Assembly (NCBI GenBank): GCA_031289735.1
Contig: JAITOV010000113.1
Span: forward strand, 1 to 42,535
DNA from: Peptococcaceae bacterium
GTDB taxonomy: Bacteria > Bacillota > Desulfitobacteriia > Desulfitobacteriales > Desulfitobacteriaceae
DNA: 42,535 nucleotides
Direction: 5' to 3'
Under the pieces are notes generated by a model that saw only the letters and a program-made list of their open reading frames with translations, was not told the origin of the DNA and ran no database searches. Positions 19,943 to 28,983 of the stretch are shown here, one piece after another. The stretch's first letter is position 1; each line of letters starts with the position of its first letter. Made by a program: the position numbers and the translations under genes.

Positions 19943-20709
19943 TTAGCTTCACCTCCGGACCTGCGTACTAACGCGGCAAAATCAGCCGGATCCAAGCTGG
20001 CGCCGCCTACCAAAGCGCCGTCGATATCCTGTTGCCGCATGAACGCGGCGATGTTCTCCGTTTTGACACTGCCGCCGTATAATATCGGGATATGCTCCGC
20101 CGCGGCTGCCGGGACGATCTCCGCCAGGCAGGCGCGGATCGCGACGCACATTTCCTGCGCGTCAGCAACGGAAGCGGTTTTGCCTGTGCCGATCGCCCAA
20201 ATCGGTTCATAAGCGACGACCAGACGCTGGATCTCCACAGCGTCCAAAGGCGCCAGATTCGCACGCATCTGCGCGTTGACGACCGCTACAGCCTGTCCTG
20301 TTTCACGCTGCGCCAGATTCTCCCCGACGCAAAGAATCGGAATCAAGCCCGCGCTGAGGGCGGCCTTCAGTTTACGGGCGACCAGTTCGTCACTCTCACC
20401 CAGAATCTCCCGGCGCTCGGAATGCCCGATGATCACATACGTACAACCGGCGTCCACCAGCATCTCGGCGGATATCTCTCCGGTATAGGCCCCGGCGCTT
20501 GCCCAGAATACATTCTGCGCGCCGCACCGCACATCACTGCCCGCCAATCCCGCCTGTAAACTCGGCAACGCGGTAAAGGGGGCGCAGAGCACGACTTCCG
20601 TCAGCGGAGCTTGACCCAGCGCCGTCAGAAATTCAGCGGCGTAAGCGCTCGCCTGCGCAGCGGTTTTATTCATCTTCCAGTTACCGGCTATGACTGTCTT
20701 TCTCGCCAT
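19939..20709 (-). CDS. tpiA: Triose-phosphate isomerase
   Basis: MARKTVIAGNWKMNKT...YVIIGHSERREILGE...VVAYEPIWAIGTGKTAS...ILYGGSVKTENIAAFM. Start ATG 20709 rather than track start 20817; 4 bp overlap with gpmI. Confidence 0.97.
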   Translation of the reverse strand: MARKTVIAGNWKMNKTAAQASAYAAEFLTALGQAPLTEVVLCAPFTALPSLQAGLAGSDVRCGAQNVFWASAGAYTGEISAEMLVDAGCTYVIIGHSERREILGESDELVARKLKAALSAGLIPILCVGENLAQRETGQAVAVVNAQMRANLAPLDAVEIQRLVVAYEPIWAIGTGKTASVADAQEMCVAIRACLAEIVPAAAAEHIPILYGGSVKTENIAAFMRQQDIDGALVGGASLDPADFAALVRRSGGEAN

Positions 20710-20731
20710 TCTTTCTATCTTCCTTCCTCCG

Positions 20732-21925
20732 TTAATCTTTATCGGCCAGCGCCGCCACCCCCGGCAGGACTTTCCCCTCGATGAACTCCAGCGACGCGCC
20801 GCCGCCGGTGGAAACATGCGTATATTGCGCTCCCAATCCCACCTGCTCGACCGCAGTCACTGTGTCTCCGCCGCCAACAATGGTCGTCCCCGGACAAGCG
20901 GCTACCGCACGGGCGACGCCCTGGGTTCCCGAGGCGAACTGCGGTGTTTCAAATACGCCCATCGGGCCGTTCCAGATGATCGTCTTAGCCGCGGCGATAT
21001 GGGAGGCGTACACCGCGACGCTCTCCGGTCCGATATCCAGGATCATCTCGTCAGGCGCAATTCCGCTGAGCTTCACCGTACGCGACGGCGCTGTATCTGT
21101 GATTTCCTTGGCCACCACCACATCAACCGGTAAGAGTATTTCTACGCCCTGTTCCTGCGCCTCACGCAAGAGTTCCCCGGCTAAGTCCACTTTATCCTCT
21201 TCCACCAGCGATTTACCCGTAGCGTTGCCCTGCGCCCGTAAAAATGTGTTCGCCATCCCGCCTCCGATGATCAGAGCGTCCACGATAGCCGTCAGGTGAC
21301 GAATCACCCCGATCTTGTCGCTAATCTTCGCGCCCCCGATAATCGTCACAAACGGACGCTTCGGGTCTTCCAGCGCCTGGCTGGTGATACATACTTCCTT
21401 CTCCATGAGGAATCCGGCGACCGCCGGCAGGTATTGAGCAATACCCGCAGTAGAAGCATGCGCCCTATGCGCCGCTCCAAAGGCGTCATTCACGTACACT
21501 TCAGCCAGGGAGGCCAGCTGGCGCGCAAATTCCGGGTCGTTCTTTTCCTCTTCCGCATGGAAGCGTACATTCTCCAGCAAAAGCACCTGTCCGTCCGCTA
21601 ATTGATCCACCAGAGACTGCACCTCCGAACCAATGCAATCCGGCGCCAGTGTGACCTTGACACCCAACAGTTTCTGCAAGCAAACACCCACTGACGCCAA
21701 GGAATACTTCTCCGCCACTTGGCCTTTTGGGCGACCGAAATGCGAGGCCAGAATCAGCTTGGCTCCGTTTGCGATTAAATATTGGATCGTCGGCAACGCC
21801 GCCTTGATCCGCGCATCGTTGGTGATCCGTCCTGCCGCGTCTACCGGTACATTAAAGTCCACCCGAACGAATATCCTGCGTCCTCGCACGGGAATATCGC
21901 GAATTGTCTTTTTGTTCATGTACAC
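20732..21925 (-). CDS. pgk: Phosphoglycerate kinase
   Basis: RIFVRVDFNVPVDAAGRITNDARI...LILASHFGRPKGQ...IIGGAKISDKIGVI...TTIVGGGDTVTAVEQVG...HVSTGGGASLEFIEGK. Confidence 0.98.
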   Translation of the reverse strand: MYMNKKTIRDIPVRGRRIFVRVDFNVPVDAAGRITNDARIKAALPTIQYLIANGAKLILASHFGRPKGQVAEKYSLASVGVCLQKLLGVKVTLAPDCIGSEVQSLVDQLADGQVLLLENVRFHAEEEKNDPEFARQLASLAEVYVNDAFGAAHRAHASTAGIAQYLPAVAGFLMEKEVCITSQALEDPKRPFVTIIGGAKISDKIGVIRHLTAIVDALIIGGGMANTFLRAQGNATGKSLVEEDKVDLAGELLREAQEQGVEILLPVDVVVAKEITDTAPSRTVKLSGIAPDEMILDIGPESVAVYASHIAAAKTIIWNGPMGVFETPQFASGTQGVARAVAACPGTTIVGGGDTVTAVEQVGLGAQYTHVSTGGGASLEFIEGKVLPGVAALADKD

Positions 21926-21967
21926 ACTTCCTTTCTTACTTCCCTAATCTTACCATCGGTTAATCGC

Positions 21968-23362
21968 TTAAAAAAGTTTACGAACCGACGCCGGCGGCAA
22001 CCCAATCTCATCACGGTATTTGGCTACGGTGCGGCGCGAGATCTGAATACCTTTCTGATCGAGGATATCCTTGATTTTCTGATCGGAATATGGATTGCGC
22101 CGGTCTTCGCCGATGACAATTTCTTTCAAGGTGACCTTGATACTCTCCGAGGTCAGATCATTGTTCTGATTTAACCCGGTCGCGAAGAAAAACTTCAGGT
22201 CTAAGATCCCTCTGCCGGTTTGAATATATTTGTTCGCCGTCGCCCGGCTGACGGTGGATTCATGGACGCCCACTTCTTCGGCGATATCTCTCAAGGTCAA
22301 CGGTTTCAGATAACTGATCCCGTGCCGCAGGAAACCTTCCTGGCGGCGAATGATGGCATTCGCTACTTTATACAAGGTCAGGCGCCGTTGTTCCACGCTG
22401 CGGATCAGCCAGGCCGCTGAGTTGAGTTTGTTCTCGACGAATTTACGCGTTTCCGTCCCCTTGTCCTCTTTTAACACTTTTAGATACGTATGATTAATCC
22501 GTAAACGCGGTATGGAAACATCATTGATCAGGATGATGAATTCGCCGCTAATCTCTTCGACCAAGATATCCGGAGCGATATAGCGCACATCCTTCGGGTC
22601 GGAAAAGCGCAGCCCCGGCTTCGGGTCGAGCTTGCGTACCAGATTCGCCATCTCAGTCACTTCAGGCAACGAGACCTTGAGCGCGTGGGCTATTTTCTGG
22701 ATCCGTCCGGCCGCCAAATCTTCCAGATGGTATAAGAAGCCGGTCATTTCCGAGGGACAGTTCGGCAACAAGTGCAGTTGCAAGCGCAAACACTCTTGCA
22801 GCGAGCGCGCGCCCACTCCGGCCGGTTCAAACCCTTGCAGGATGTCCAAGGCGATTTGCACGTCTTCCAGGGCGACATGCTGCTCGACGGCTACATCCTC
22901 CAGCGCGATGTTCAGATAGCCGTGTTCATTCAGATTACCGATCAGGTACTCGGCTAAATAGCAAAGGTTCGCATCCGTGATCCGCTTCTGGAGATTTAAT
23001 TGTTCCAGCAAATACTCCTGCAAGGTAGGCGCAGGCGTGACGAATGGCTCCAGGAAGCGTTTCTCCATGACCTCATATTCATCGGAACGATTATATCCTT
23101 CATCGGCATCATTGAAATACTCCTGCCAATTGATTTCCGCGTGTTCTTCAGCGGCATCCGCCGTCTTCTTCGTCTGATCATCCGGGGCGTTGGCCTCCTC
23201 TTCCTCAAAAGATTCCAACAGCGGGTTCTCCGCCAATTGCTGATCTACATAGGCGGTTAACTCCAGCGTAGACAATTGCAGGATCGCGATCGCCTGACGC
23301 AGTTCCGGAGTCATCACTAGTTTTTGTGTCTGCTGCAAGTTGAGATCATAGGTTAGTCGCAC
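21968..23362 (-). CDS. rpoN: RNA polymerase sigma-54 factor RpoN
   Basis: N-terminal LQQTQKLVMTPELRQAIAILQLSTLEL; C-terminal RpoN box ISRRTVAKYRDEIGLP; VHESTVSRATANKYIQT. Confidence 0.97.
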   Translation of the reverse strand: MRLTYDLNLQQTQKLVMTPELRQAIAILQLSTLELTAYVDQQLAENPLLESFEEEEANAPDDQTKKTADAAEEHAEINWQEYFNDADEGYNRSDEYEVMEKRFLEPFVTPAPTLQEYLLEQLNLQKRITDANLCYLAEYLIGNLNEHGYLNIALEDVAVEQHVALEDVQIALDILQGFEPAGVGARSLQECLRLQLHLLPNCPSEMTGFLYHLEDLAAGRIQKIAHALKVSLPEVTEMANLVRKLDPKPGLRFSDPKDVRYIAPDILVEEISGEFIILINDVSIPRLRINHTYLKVLKEDKGTETRKFVENKLNSAAWLIRSVEQRRLTLYKVANAIIRRQEGFLRHGISYLKPLTLRDIAEEVGVHESTVSRATANKYIQTGRGILDLKFFFATGLNQNNDLTSESIKVTLKEIVIGEDRRNPYSDQKIKDILDQKGIQISRRTVAKYRDEIGLPPASVRKLF

Positions 23363-24324
23363 GTGTTTCCCTCCATCCTACATCGTTCGCCGTCTTGACC
23401 CTTCAGTTGCTCCGCCAGTTCCTCAATCTTACGCATACGATGATTAATTCCGGATTTCCCGACTATCGGCGAAAGCAGATGACCCAACTCCGCCATGCTG
23501 ATCTCCGGGTATTGCAAACGCAGGTTCGCGACCTCACGGATCGGCGGTGAGAGCATCTGCAACCCCACGGATTTCTCAATATAACGGATATTCTCCGCCT
23601 GCCGCAATGAAGCCTCCACCATTTTGCTTAAATTCGCCGTTTCACAATTCACCAAACGATTGACCTGATTGCGCACCCCTTTGACGACACGAATACTCTC
23701 AAATTCCAATAAAGCGCGATGCGCGCCAATAATGCCTAAAAAATCGACAATTTGATCGCTCCCTTTAAGATACACCACATATTTGTGCTTACGCACTCTG
23801 ATCTTTGCGCCTAACATAAATCGGTTCAATAAACGGCACAGCGCTTGGGCATGCTGTTCATGATGCGTGATGATCTCCAGATGATAGGCGCCTTCCGGAC
23901 TGTTCATCGATCCGCCAGCCATAAACGCGCCGCGCAGATAGGCCTTCTGATCGCAGCGGTGTTTGATCAGATGCTTTTCTATTCCCAATAGTATCTGCAT
24001 GTTTTCATCGATTAATCCGATACGCCGCAAGTCGTCAATACCGCGCAGGGAGATCTTGACCATGTAAGAATTATTCTTGCGCAGATGCAGTTTGCGGCGC
24101 ACAACGATTTCCGCTTGCGCTTGCAGCAGATCTTTGGCCAACCGATAGATCCGGCGCGCTACCGAGGCGTTCTCCGTACCCACGTTCAGCACATATTTTT
24201 GCCGCACACTGATTTGCAACATCCCGTCCATGCGCACGAGCGCAGCCAGCTCAGCCAGCTCACAGCACGGTTTGAGATCCGTTAAGCGCGCTAATTCTTC
24301 TTTCGTGCTGACACTGAAGGACAT
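23353..24324 (-). CDS. whiA: DNA-binding protein WhiA
   Basis: SFSVSTKEELARL...RGAFMAGGSMNSPEGAYHLEI...RLVNCETANLSKMVEASLRQAENIRYIEK...AELGHLLSPIVGKSGINHRMRKIEELAEQL. Confidence 0.95.
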   Translation of the reverse strand: MSFSVSTKEELARLTDLKPCCELAELAALVRMDGMLQISVRQKYVLNVGTENASVARRIYRLAKDLLQAQAEIVVRRKLHLRKNNSYMVKISLRGIDDLRRIGLIDENMQILLGIEKHLIKHRCDQKAYLRGAFMAGGSMNSPEGAYHLEIITHHEQHAQALCRLLNRFMLGAKIRVRKHKYVVYLKGSDQIVDFLGIIGAHRALLEFESIRVVKGVRNQVNRLVNCETANLSKMVEASLRQAENIRYIEKSVGLQMLSPPIREVANLRLQYPEISMAELGHLLSPIVGKSGINHRMRKIEELAEQLKGQDGERCRMEGNTCD

Positions 24325-24344
24325 CGTACCCTCCCCTTTCTGTC

Positions 24345-25724
24345 TTACCTCTCTTGACGTGATTTGTAAGCCAATATGTAGGTGTCCAGCAAAGCTAATT
24401 TCTCCCCAATCGGTTTCATCCGGAACAAAATCCGAATCAGAGCTTTCGCTAAACGCCGCGAATCGTGCCGCACCACAGCCCCGTCGCTTACCAGATCATC
24501 GGTAAAACACTTGATCCCGAAACGTTCGATCTCCGCCGTTGTGCTATCTACCGGTTGAGAGCCTTCCTGTACATATCTATCCAGCAAACGCCCTGAGATC
24601 TCCTGGCTGTTCAGCAATACCGCATCCAGAACTCCGCTCCCGCAATGACTAAGCAGTTCACGCACATGATCCACGGCCTGATAGCCGTCCGTTTCACCGG
24701 GTTCGGTCATGATGTTGCAGACATAGACGCACGGCGCTTCCGCAGTACGGATCTGTTCACATAAACCTTGAACCAGTAAATTCGGCAGCACGCTCGTGTA
24801 CAGGCTGCCCGGCCCCAAGACGATCAGATCCGCCTGGCGCAAAGCCGCCAAGGCTTCCGGTAAAGGCCGGCAATCCTCCGGCGTCAGGGAAACGCGCACG
24901 ATCCGGCCCTCGGTGCAGCGAACATTGGTCTCTCCTGTGACGAATTTCCCGTTCGCCAATCTGGCGGACAAGGTCACTTGTTCCAGCGTAGACGGATAGA
25001 CGTTGCCCCGCAGGGCAAAGATTTTGCTGATGCGATCCACGCCCACCTGGAAGTCTCCGCAAACATCAGCCATTCCGGCCAATAACAAATTCCCTAAACT
25101 ATGCCCGGCCAGTGTCCCGGCTTCGAAACGATAAGAGAAGAGGTCTTCCATAATATCTTCTTTATCCGCCAGGGCTACCAAGCAGTTGCGAATATCTCCC
25201 GGCGGTAAGACGCCCATTTCATTACGCAGGGTTCCCGAACTGCCCCCATCGTCCGCGACGGTGACGATCGCCGTCAGATTGCTGGTGAAGTCTTTCAGCC
25301 CGCGCAAGAGCGCCGATAAGCCCGTTCCCCCGCCGATCACTACAATGTGCGGCCCGCGCCGCAAGGACTGGCGGCTATACACGGTATCAACGATTTTGAT
25401 CTCCTCATCCGGCAACAGGATAGAAATAATCGAGCGCAACCCTCGGCGAAAACCCATCACCGTCAGCAAGATACCGCAAGCGCTGATCAGGATGCCTGCC
25501 GGTATAGCGTTGCTCGGCACATTTCCGGTCAGCTGATAAATCGCCTCACGGAATTTCAATTCCAAGTAGCCCAGCGCGATGCCGTTGTTCATGACCGCGA
25601 AGCCGGTGGCAAAGAAGAAGATCCCCACGGAGGCTAAAAAAAACCAGCGCTTCACCTTGAGGTTCGGATACAGCCATTTCCATTTGGACCAGTGTGATAC
25701 AGGACTCTTCTGTTCTCTATTCAC
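24345..25724 (-). CDS. yvcK: YvcK family gluconeogenesis factor / CofD-like protein
   Basis: HIVVIGGGTGLSALLRGLKDFTSNLTAIVTVADDGGSSGTLRNEMGVLPPGDIRNCLVALAD. Likely GTG start 25724, overlapping the rapZ end (track ORF begins at 25757). Confidence 0.94.
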   Translation of the reverse strand: MNREQKSPVSHWSKWKWLYPNLKVKRWFFLASVGIFFFATGFAVMNNGIALGYLELKFREAIYQLTGNVPSNAIPAGILISACGILLTVMGFRRGLRSIISILLPDEEIKIVDTVYSRQSLRRGPHIVVIGGGTGLSALLRGLKDFTSNLTAIVTVADDGGSSGTLRNEMGVLPPGDIRNCLVALADKEDIMEDLFSYRFEAGTLAGHSLGNLLLAGMADVCGDFQVGVDRISKIFALRGNVYPSTLEQVTLSARLANGKFVTGETNVRCTEGRIVRVSLTPEDCRPLPEALAALRQADLIVLGPGSLYTSVLPNLLVQGLCEQIRTAEAPCVYVCNIMTEPGETDGYQAVDHVRELLSHCGSGVLDAVLLNSQEISGRLLDRYVQEGSQPVDSTTAEIERFGIKCFTDDLVSDGAVVRHDSRRLAKALIRILFRMKPIGEKLALLDTYILAYKSRQER

Positions 25725-26613
25725 CCTTCTCCACACCCTTTTGATTCCTGACCGCATCCCGGTGCTTCACAGAAAATGTATATCCTTTCTCCTGTAGAAT
25801 CTCCCCGATACGGTCAGCGATAGCTACCGAACGGTGCTGCCCGCCTGTGCAGCCGATCCCGATCACCAGATGCGGTTTACCTTCTTGCAGATAGTAGGGC
25901 AGAATGTAGAGCAGTAAATCTTCCAGGCGACGCATAAACGCCTGCGTAGTCGTTTCGTTAAAAACATATTCCCGTACGGAAGGATGCGCCCCGGTCAGCG
26001 GCCTCAGTTCCTTAATGTAGAACGGGTTCGGCAGGAAGCGCACGTCAAATAAGAGATCCGAATCCAGAGGGATCCCATATTTATAGCCGAACGAAACGAG
26101 CGAGATATGGAAACGGCTGATGGCGCTGTCTTCACTATACAACTCAGTGATTTGCTGGCGCAGCTCATGCGCGGTCAATCCCGTCGTATCGATGATCTTA
26201 TGCGCTTGTTCCTTCAGATCCTCCAACTGACGGCGCTCGGCAAAAATCCCGTCCAGCACGCGTCCTTGCGGGGATAGCGGATGACGGCGGCGGGATTCTT
26301 TGTAGCGATGTACTAAGACTTCGTCTGAGGCTTCCAAGAAGAGAATCTCATAACGGAAGCCTTCGTTCTTCAAATTAACCAGCGCCTCGTTTAAAGACTC
26401 AAAGAATTCCCCGCCGCGCGAATCGCAGACGATCGCCACGTTCACTACCTTGCCCTGGGACTGGGCGCACAGTTCGGCAAATTTGACGATAAAGGCGGAT
26501 GGCAGGTTATCCACACAGAAATACCCTTCGTCTTCCAAGCTCTGCATCGCCTGAGTTTTTCCCGCACCGGATAATCCTGTGATGACAACGAGCCTTAATT
26601 CCTCTTTATTCAT
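25717..26613 (-). CDS. rapZ: RNase adapter RapZ / nucleotide-binding protein YvcJ
   Basis: [35 protein letters not shown]...VSFGYKYGIPLDSDLLFDVRFLPNPFYIKELRPLTG...IGIGCTGGQHRSVAIADRI. Confidence 0.97.
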   Translation of the reverse strand: MNKEELRLVVITGLSGAGKTQAMQSLEDEGYFCVDNLPSAFIVKFAELCAQSQGKVVNVAIVCDSRGGEFFESLNEALVNLKNEGFRYEILFLEASDEVLVHRYKESRRRHPLSPQGRVLDGIFAERRQLEDLKEQAHKIIDTTGLTAHELRQQITELYSEDSAISRFHISLVSFGYKYGIPLDSDLLFDVRFLPNPFYIKELRPLTGAHPSVREYVFNETTTQAFMRRLEDLLLYILPYYLQEGKPHLVIGIGCTGGQHRSVAIADRIGEILQEKGYTFSVKHRDAVRNQKGVEKGE

Positions 26614-27337
26614 CGCCTTCCACCCCTTCCGGTATCGGCTCCGTGTTACTCCATGCGGTCGTCAGCGTATGGATCAGGCGAATCCTGCCGCCGGCCTGAG
26701 CCAGTGCTGTCTCCGTAGACGCGGAGAGCAGGATGTCCTCCACGGTCTGCACGCCTGCGGCGTTATTGGCATTGACCTGATGCGCCGAAACGGCAATACC
26801 CAAGAGAGACCCATACGGTATCGACTGGTCCGCGTCCGGGATTTCCCCGGCGGTTTCTCCGGCGGGTTCCCCAACGCTTGCTTCCGTGGTTAGGATGACT
26901 GCCAGCCAGGGCTGGGCAATCATCTGACCATCCGTTTGAAAATATTCACGAGCCGTTTCCGGCACGCTTGCGCCCGCTCCGGGAAGCGGCCGCAGGGACC
27001 CTTGGGTATACAGTTGCAGCAGCGTCTGATCCGAGGCGATCATCATCTCCGGTCCGCGTCCCCCCGCTTGCGCCTGAGTGACGAGCCAAGCCAGTTCTTC
27101 ATCCGGCACTTGCTTGAGCCGCGCCAGAATGCCCGGGTGAGCCGCCAACGCCTCTAACAGCTGATCTTGCAAAACATCCTCTTCCGCTGCGTTCAGCGTA
27201 TGCCAAATGCTGATCACGACCGGCGCTTCCCCACCCGGCTGTCCCTGCTGAGGTCCTGAGATACAGCCGCCAAGCAATACCATGATACTCAAAACTATGA
27301 TACTTTTGCCCAATCCATGCGTTTTCTTTCTCCGCAC
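26606..27337 (-). CDS. Putative lipoprotein with N-terminal similarity to extracellular solute-binding proteins
   Basis: Signal plus lipobox LSIMVLLGGC, then APVVISIWHTLNAAEEDVLQDQLLEALAAHPGI; 243 aa; overlaps the rapZ start by 8 bp. Confidence 0.65.
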   Translation of the reverse strand: MRRKKTHGLGKSIIVLSIMVLLGGCISGPQQGQPGGEAPVVISIWHTLNAAEEDVLQDQLLEALAAHPGILARLKQVPDEELAWLVTQAQAGGRGPEMMIASDQTLLQLYTQGSLRPLPGAGASVPETAREYFQTDGQMIAQPWLAVILTTEASVGEPAGETAGEIPDADQSIPYGSLLGIAVSAHQVNANNAAGVQTVEDILLSASTETALAQAGGRIRLIHTLTTAWSNTEPIPEGVEGDE

Positions 27338-27340
27338 TGC

Positions 27341-28882
27341 TTACTTCTCTTTCTGCTCATGTTGTTCAGAGATCCCTCGCGTAGATACCAGAAACTCCGG
27401 CAGATGTCCGGAACGTTCACAACGTTCGTAGTCCGCGCGCAACGCCGCGAGTAAGCGTGCGCGCTGGGCCGGCGCGCAGGTCAAGGTGTCGAGATACTCC
27501 CAGATGTTCTGATACAACGCCGTACTTTTCCAGGCTCTTTTAAACCAGCCGCGCTGCCGCCAGAAGCGCGCCAAATCATTAAACAGGTCAAAAGCGGACG
27601 CGCGCAGAGACACCGCCTCATGCAGGGTAAGGGTGAATCTGCCTGAATTATAGTAACGCTCGACAAGTTCCTCGATCCGTTCCAACTGAACGATTTCCAC
27701 GTAGCTCAGCCAGGCTGTTTGCAGGATGGTATAGGGCGGATCCGGCGAGTACACCAGTCCCCATTCTTCCCGCCGCTGATACAAGCCGGAACCTCTGAGG
27801 ACTTTCAAAAAACCCAATTGCAGTCTCTGCGGCGTCAGCGCGTATACATCATTGAAGGAGTTACGGAATTCCGGCCAGCCTTCGAGCGGCAACCCGGCAA
27901 TCAAATCCAGATGTAAATGAATGTCCGTATGGCGGCGCAGTTCACGCACCCAATGTGCCCAGCGGGTGAAATGCTGTCTGCGCTGAATCGCTTGCAAAGC
28001 CGGCGGATGTGTAGACTGCACTCCGATTTCCAATTGCACCAAGCCCTCCGGATAAGCGGCGAGATAATCATACCATGCCTGATCCAGCAATTCTCCAGCG
28101 ATTTCACAGTGCAAGCGCACTTTTTTGCCTGGATAACGCTCCGCTTCCTCCTTGGCGATATCCAGAATTCTCAGGGCGCGCGTCCGCTCGGCGTTAAAGG
28201 TACGATCCACTAATTTTACCGTGGTGGCGCCACATTCCATCAGCCGGCGATAATTATGGCGGAAAACCTCCGGATCTGACAAGCTAAGCCCATTTTCCGC
28301 GGAAGAGAGGCAATATTGACATTGAAACGGGCAACCGCGCGCTGTCTCGAGATAAGCTAAACGCCCGTTCAGGTCTTCATCCTCTTCATAGGGCAACGGC
28401 AGCTGATCTAAACTCTGCGCCGCCCGCCGCGCCGGATTAGAACGCACCCGCTCTCCTTGCCGCCAAGTCACTCCCGCTACGCTGTCCAATGCACCGCCGG
28501 AGCGCCAGGCAGATAATAATTCCCGGAAAGTCTCTTCACCCGCGCCCCGGACGATCGCGTCCACATCCAGCTTCTCCAACCATTCTTCCGCGTTATAACT
28601 GACTTCCGGCCCGCCCAGTACAAAACGCACTCCTGGACAGACCGGACGCAAAAGCCTGATCAGTTCGCCCATCTGCCGGATATTCCAGATATAACAAGAA
28701 AAGCCGATGACTTCTGCTTTTTCTTCAAAAATCTCACCGGCAATCCTCCTTAACGATTCATTGATCGTAAACTCTTTGAGCGTTATTTCCGCAACATCAG
28801 GCCGAATGCTTGCTCGTAGATAGCGCAACGCCAAATTTGTATGCACGTATTTGGCATTCATAGCTGTCAGCAAAATACGCAA
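27341..28882 (-). CDS. B12-binding domain radical SAM protein (DUF4080-type)
   Basis: N-terminal B12-binding-like ILLTAMNAKYVHTNLALRYLR...VIGFSCYIWNI...FVLGGPEVSYN; radical SAM ARGCPFQCQYCLSS (CxxxCxxC). TTG start 28882 after TAGGAGGGACATGC; the track start at 28903 lies upstream of this SD. Confidence 0.88.
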   Translation of the reverse strand: MRILLTAMNAKYVHTNLALRYLRASIRPDVAEITLKEFTINESLRRIAGEIFEEKAEVIGFSCYIWNIRQMGELIRLLRPVCPGVRFVLGGPEVSYNAEEWLEKLDVDAIVRGAGEETFRELLSAWRSGGALDSVAGVTWRQGERVRSNPARRAAQSLDQLPLPYEEDEDLNGRLAYLETARGCPFQCQYCLSSAENGLSLSDPEVFRHNYRRLMECGATTVKLVDRTFNAERTRALRILDIAKEEAERYPGKKVRLHCEIAGELLDQAWYDYLAAYPEGLVQLEIGVQSTHPPALQAIQRRQHFTRWAHWVRELRRHTDIHLHLDLIAGLPLEGWPEFRNSFNDVYALTPQRLQLGFLKVLRGSGLYQRREEWGLVYSPDPPYTILQTAWLSYVEIVQLERIEELVERYYNSGRFTLTLHEAVSLRASAFDLFNDLARFWRQRGWFKRAWKSTALYQNIWEYLDTLTCAPAQRARLLAALRADYERCERSGHLPEFLVSTRGISEQHEQKEK

Positions 28883-28917
28883 GCATGTCCCTCCTATTAC
28901 CACGTTTCTTTAATTGT

Positions 28918-28946
28918 AGTATATACGATTTTTCCATCCTTCGCAA
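28918..28946 (-). promoter_or_regulatory. Candidate sigma-A promoter for the radical SAM to eno gene run
   Basis: Minus strand TTGCGA-N17-TATACT, about 36 bp upstream of the TTG start. Confidence 0.6.
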
Positions 28947-28983
28947 TTATTATGCCAACTATTTGGCGATAAAAAAGATCCCC

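Noticed and set aside
20781-21299. 172-aa plus-strand ORF antisense to pgk
   Set aside because: Antisense open frame opposite a canonical pgk gene; no independent support.
28957-28983. GCCAA-ATAG-TTGGC hairpin after uvrA as a terminator
   Set aside because: The T-run precedes the hairpin on the transcribed strand instead of following it, and the stem is only 5 bp.
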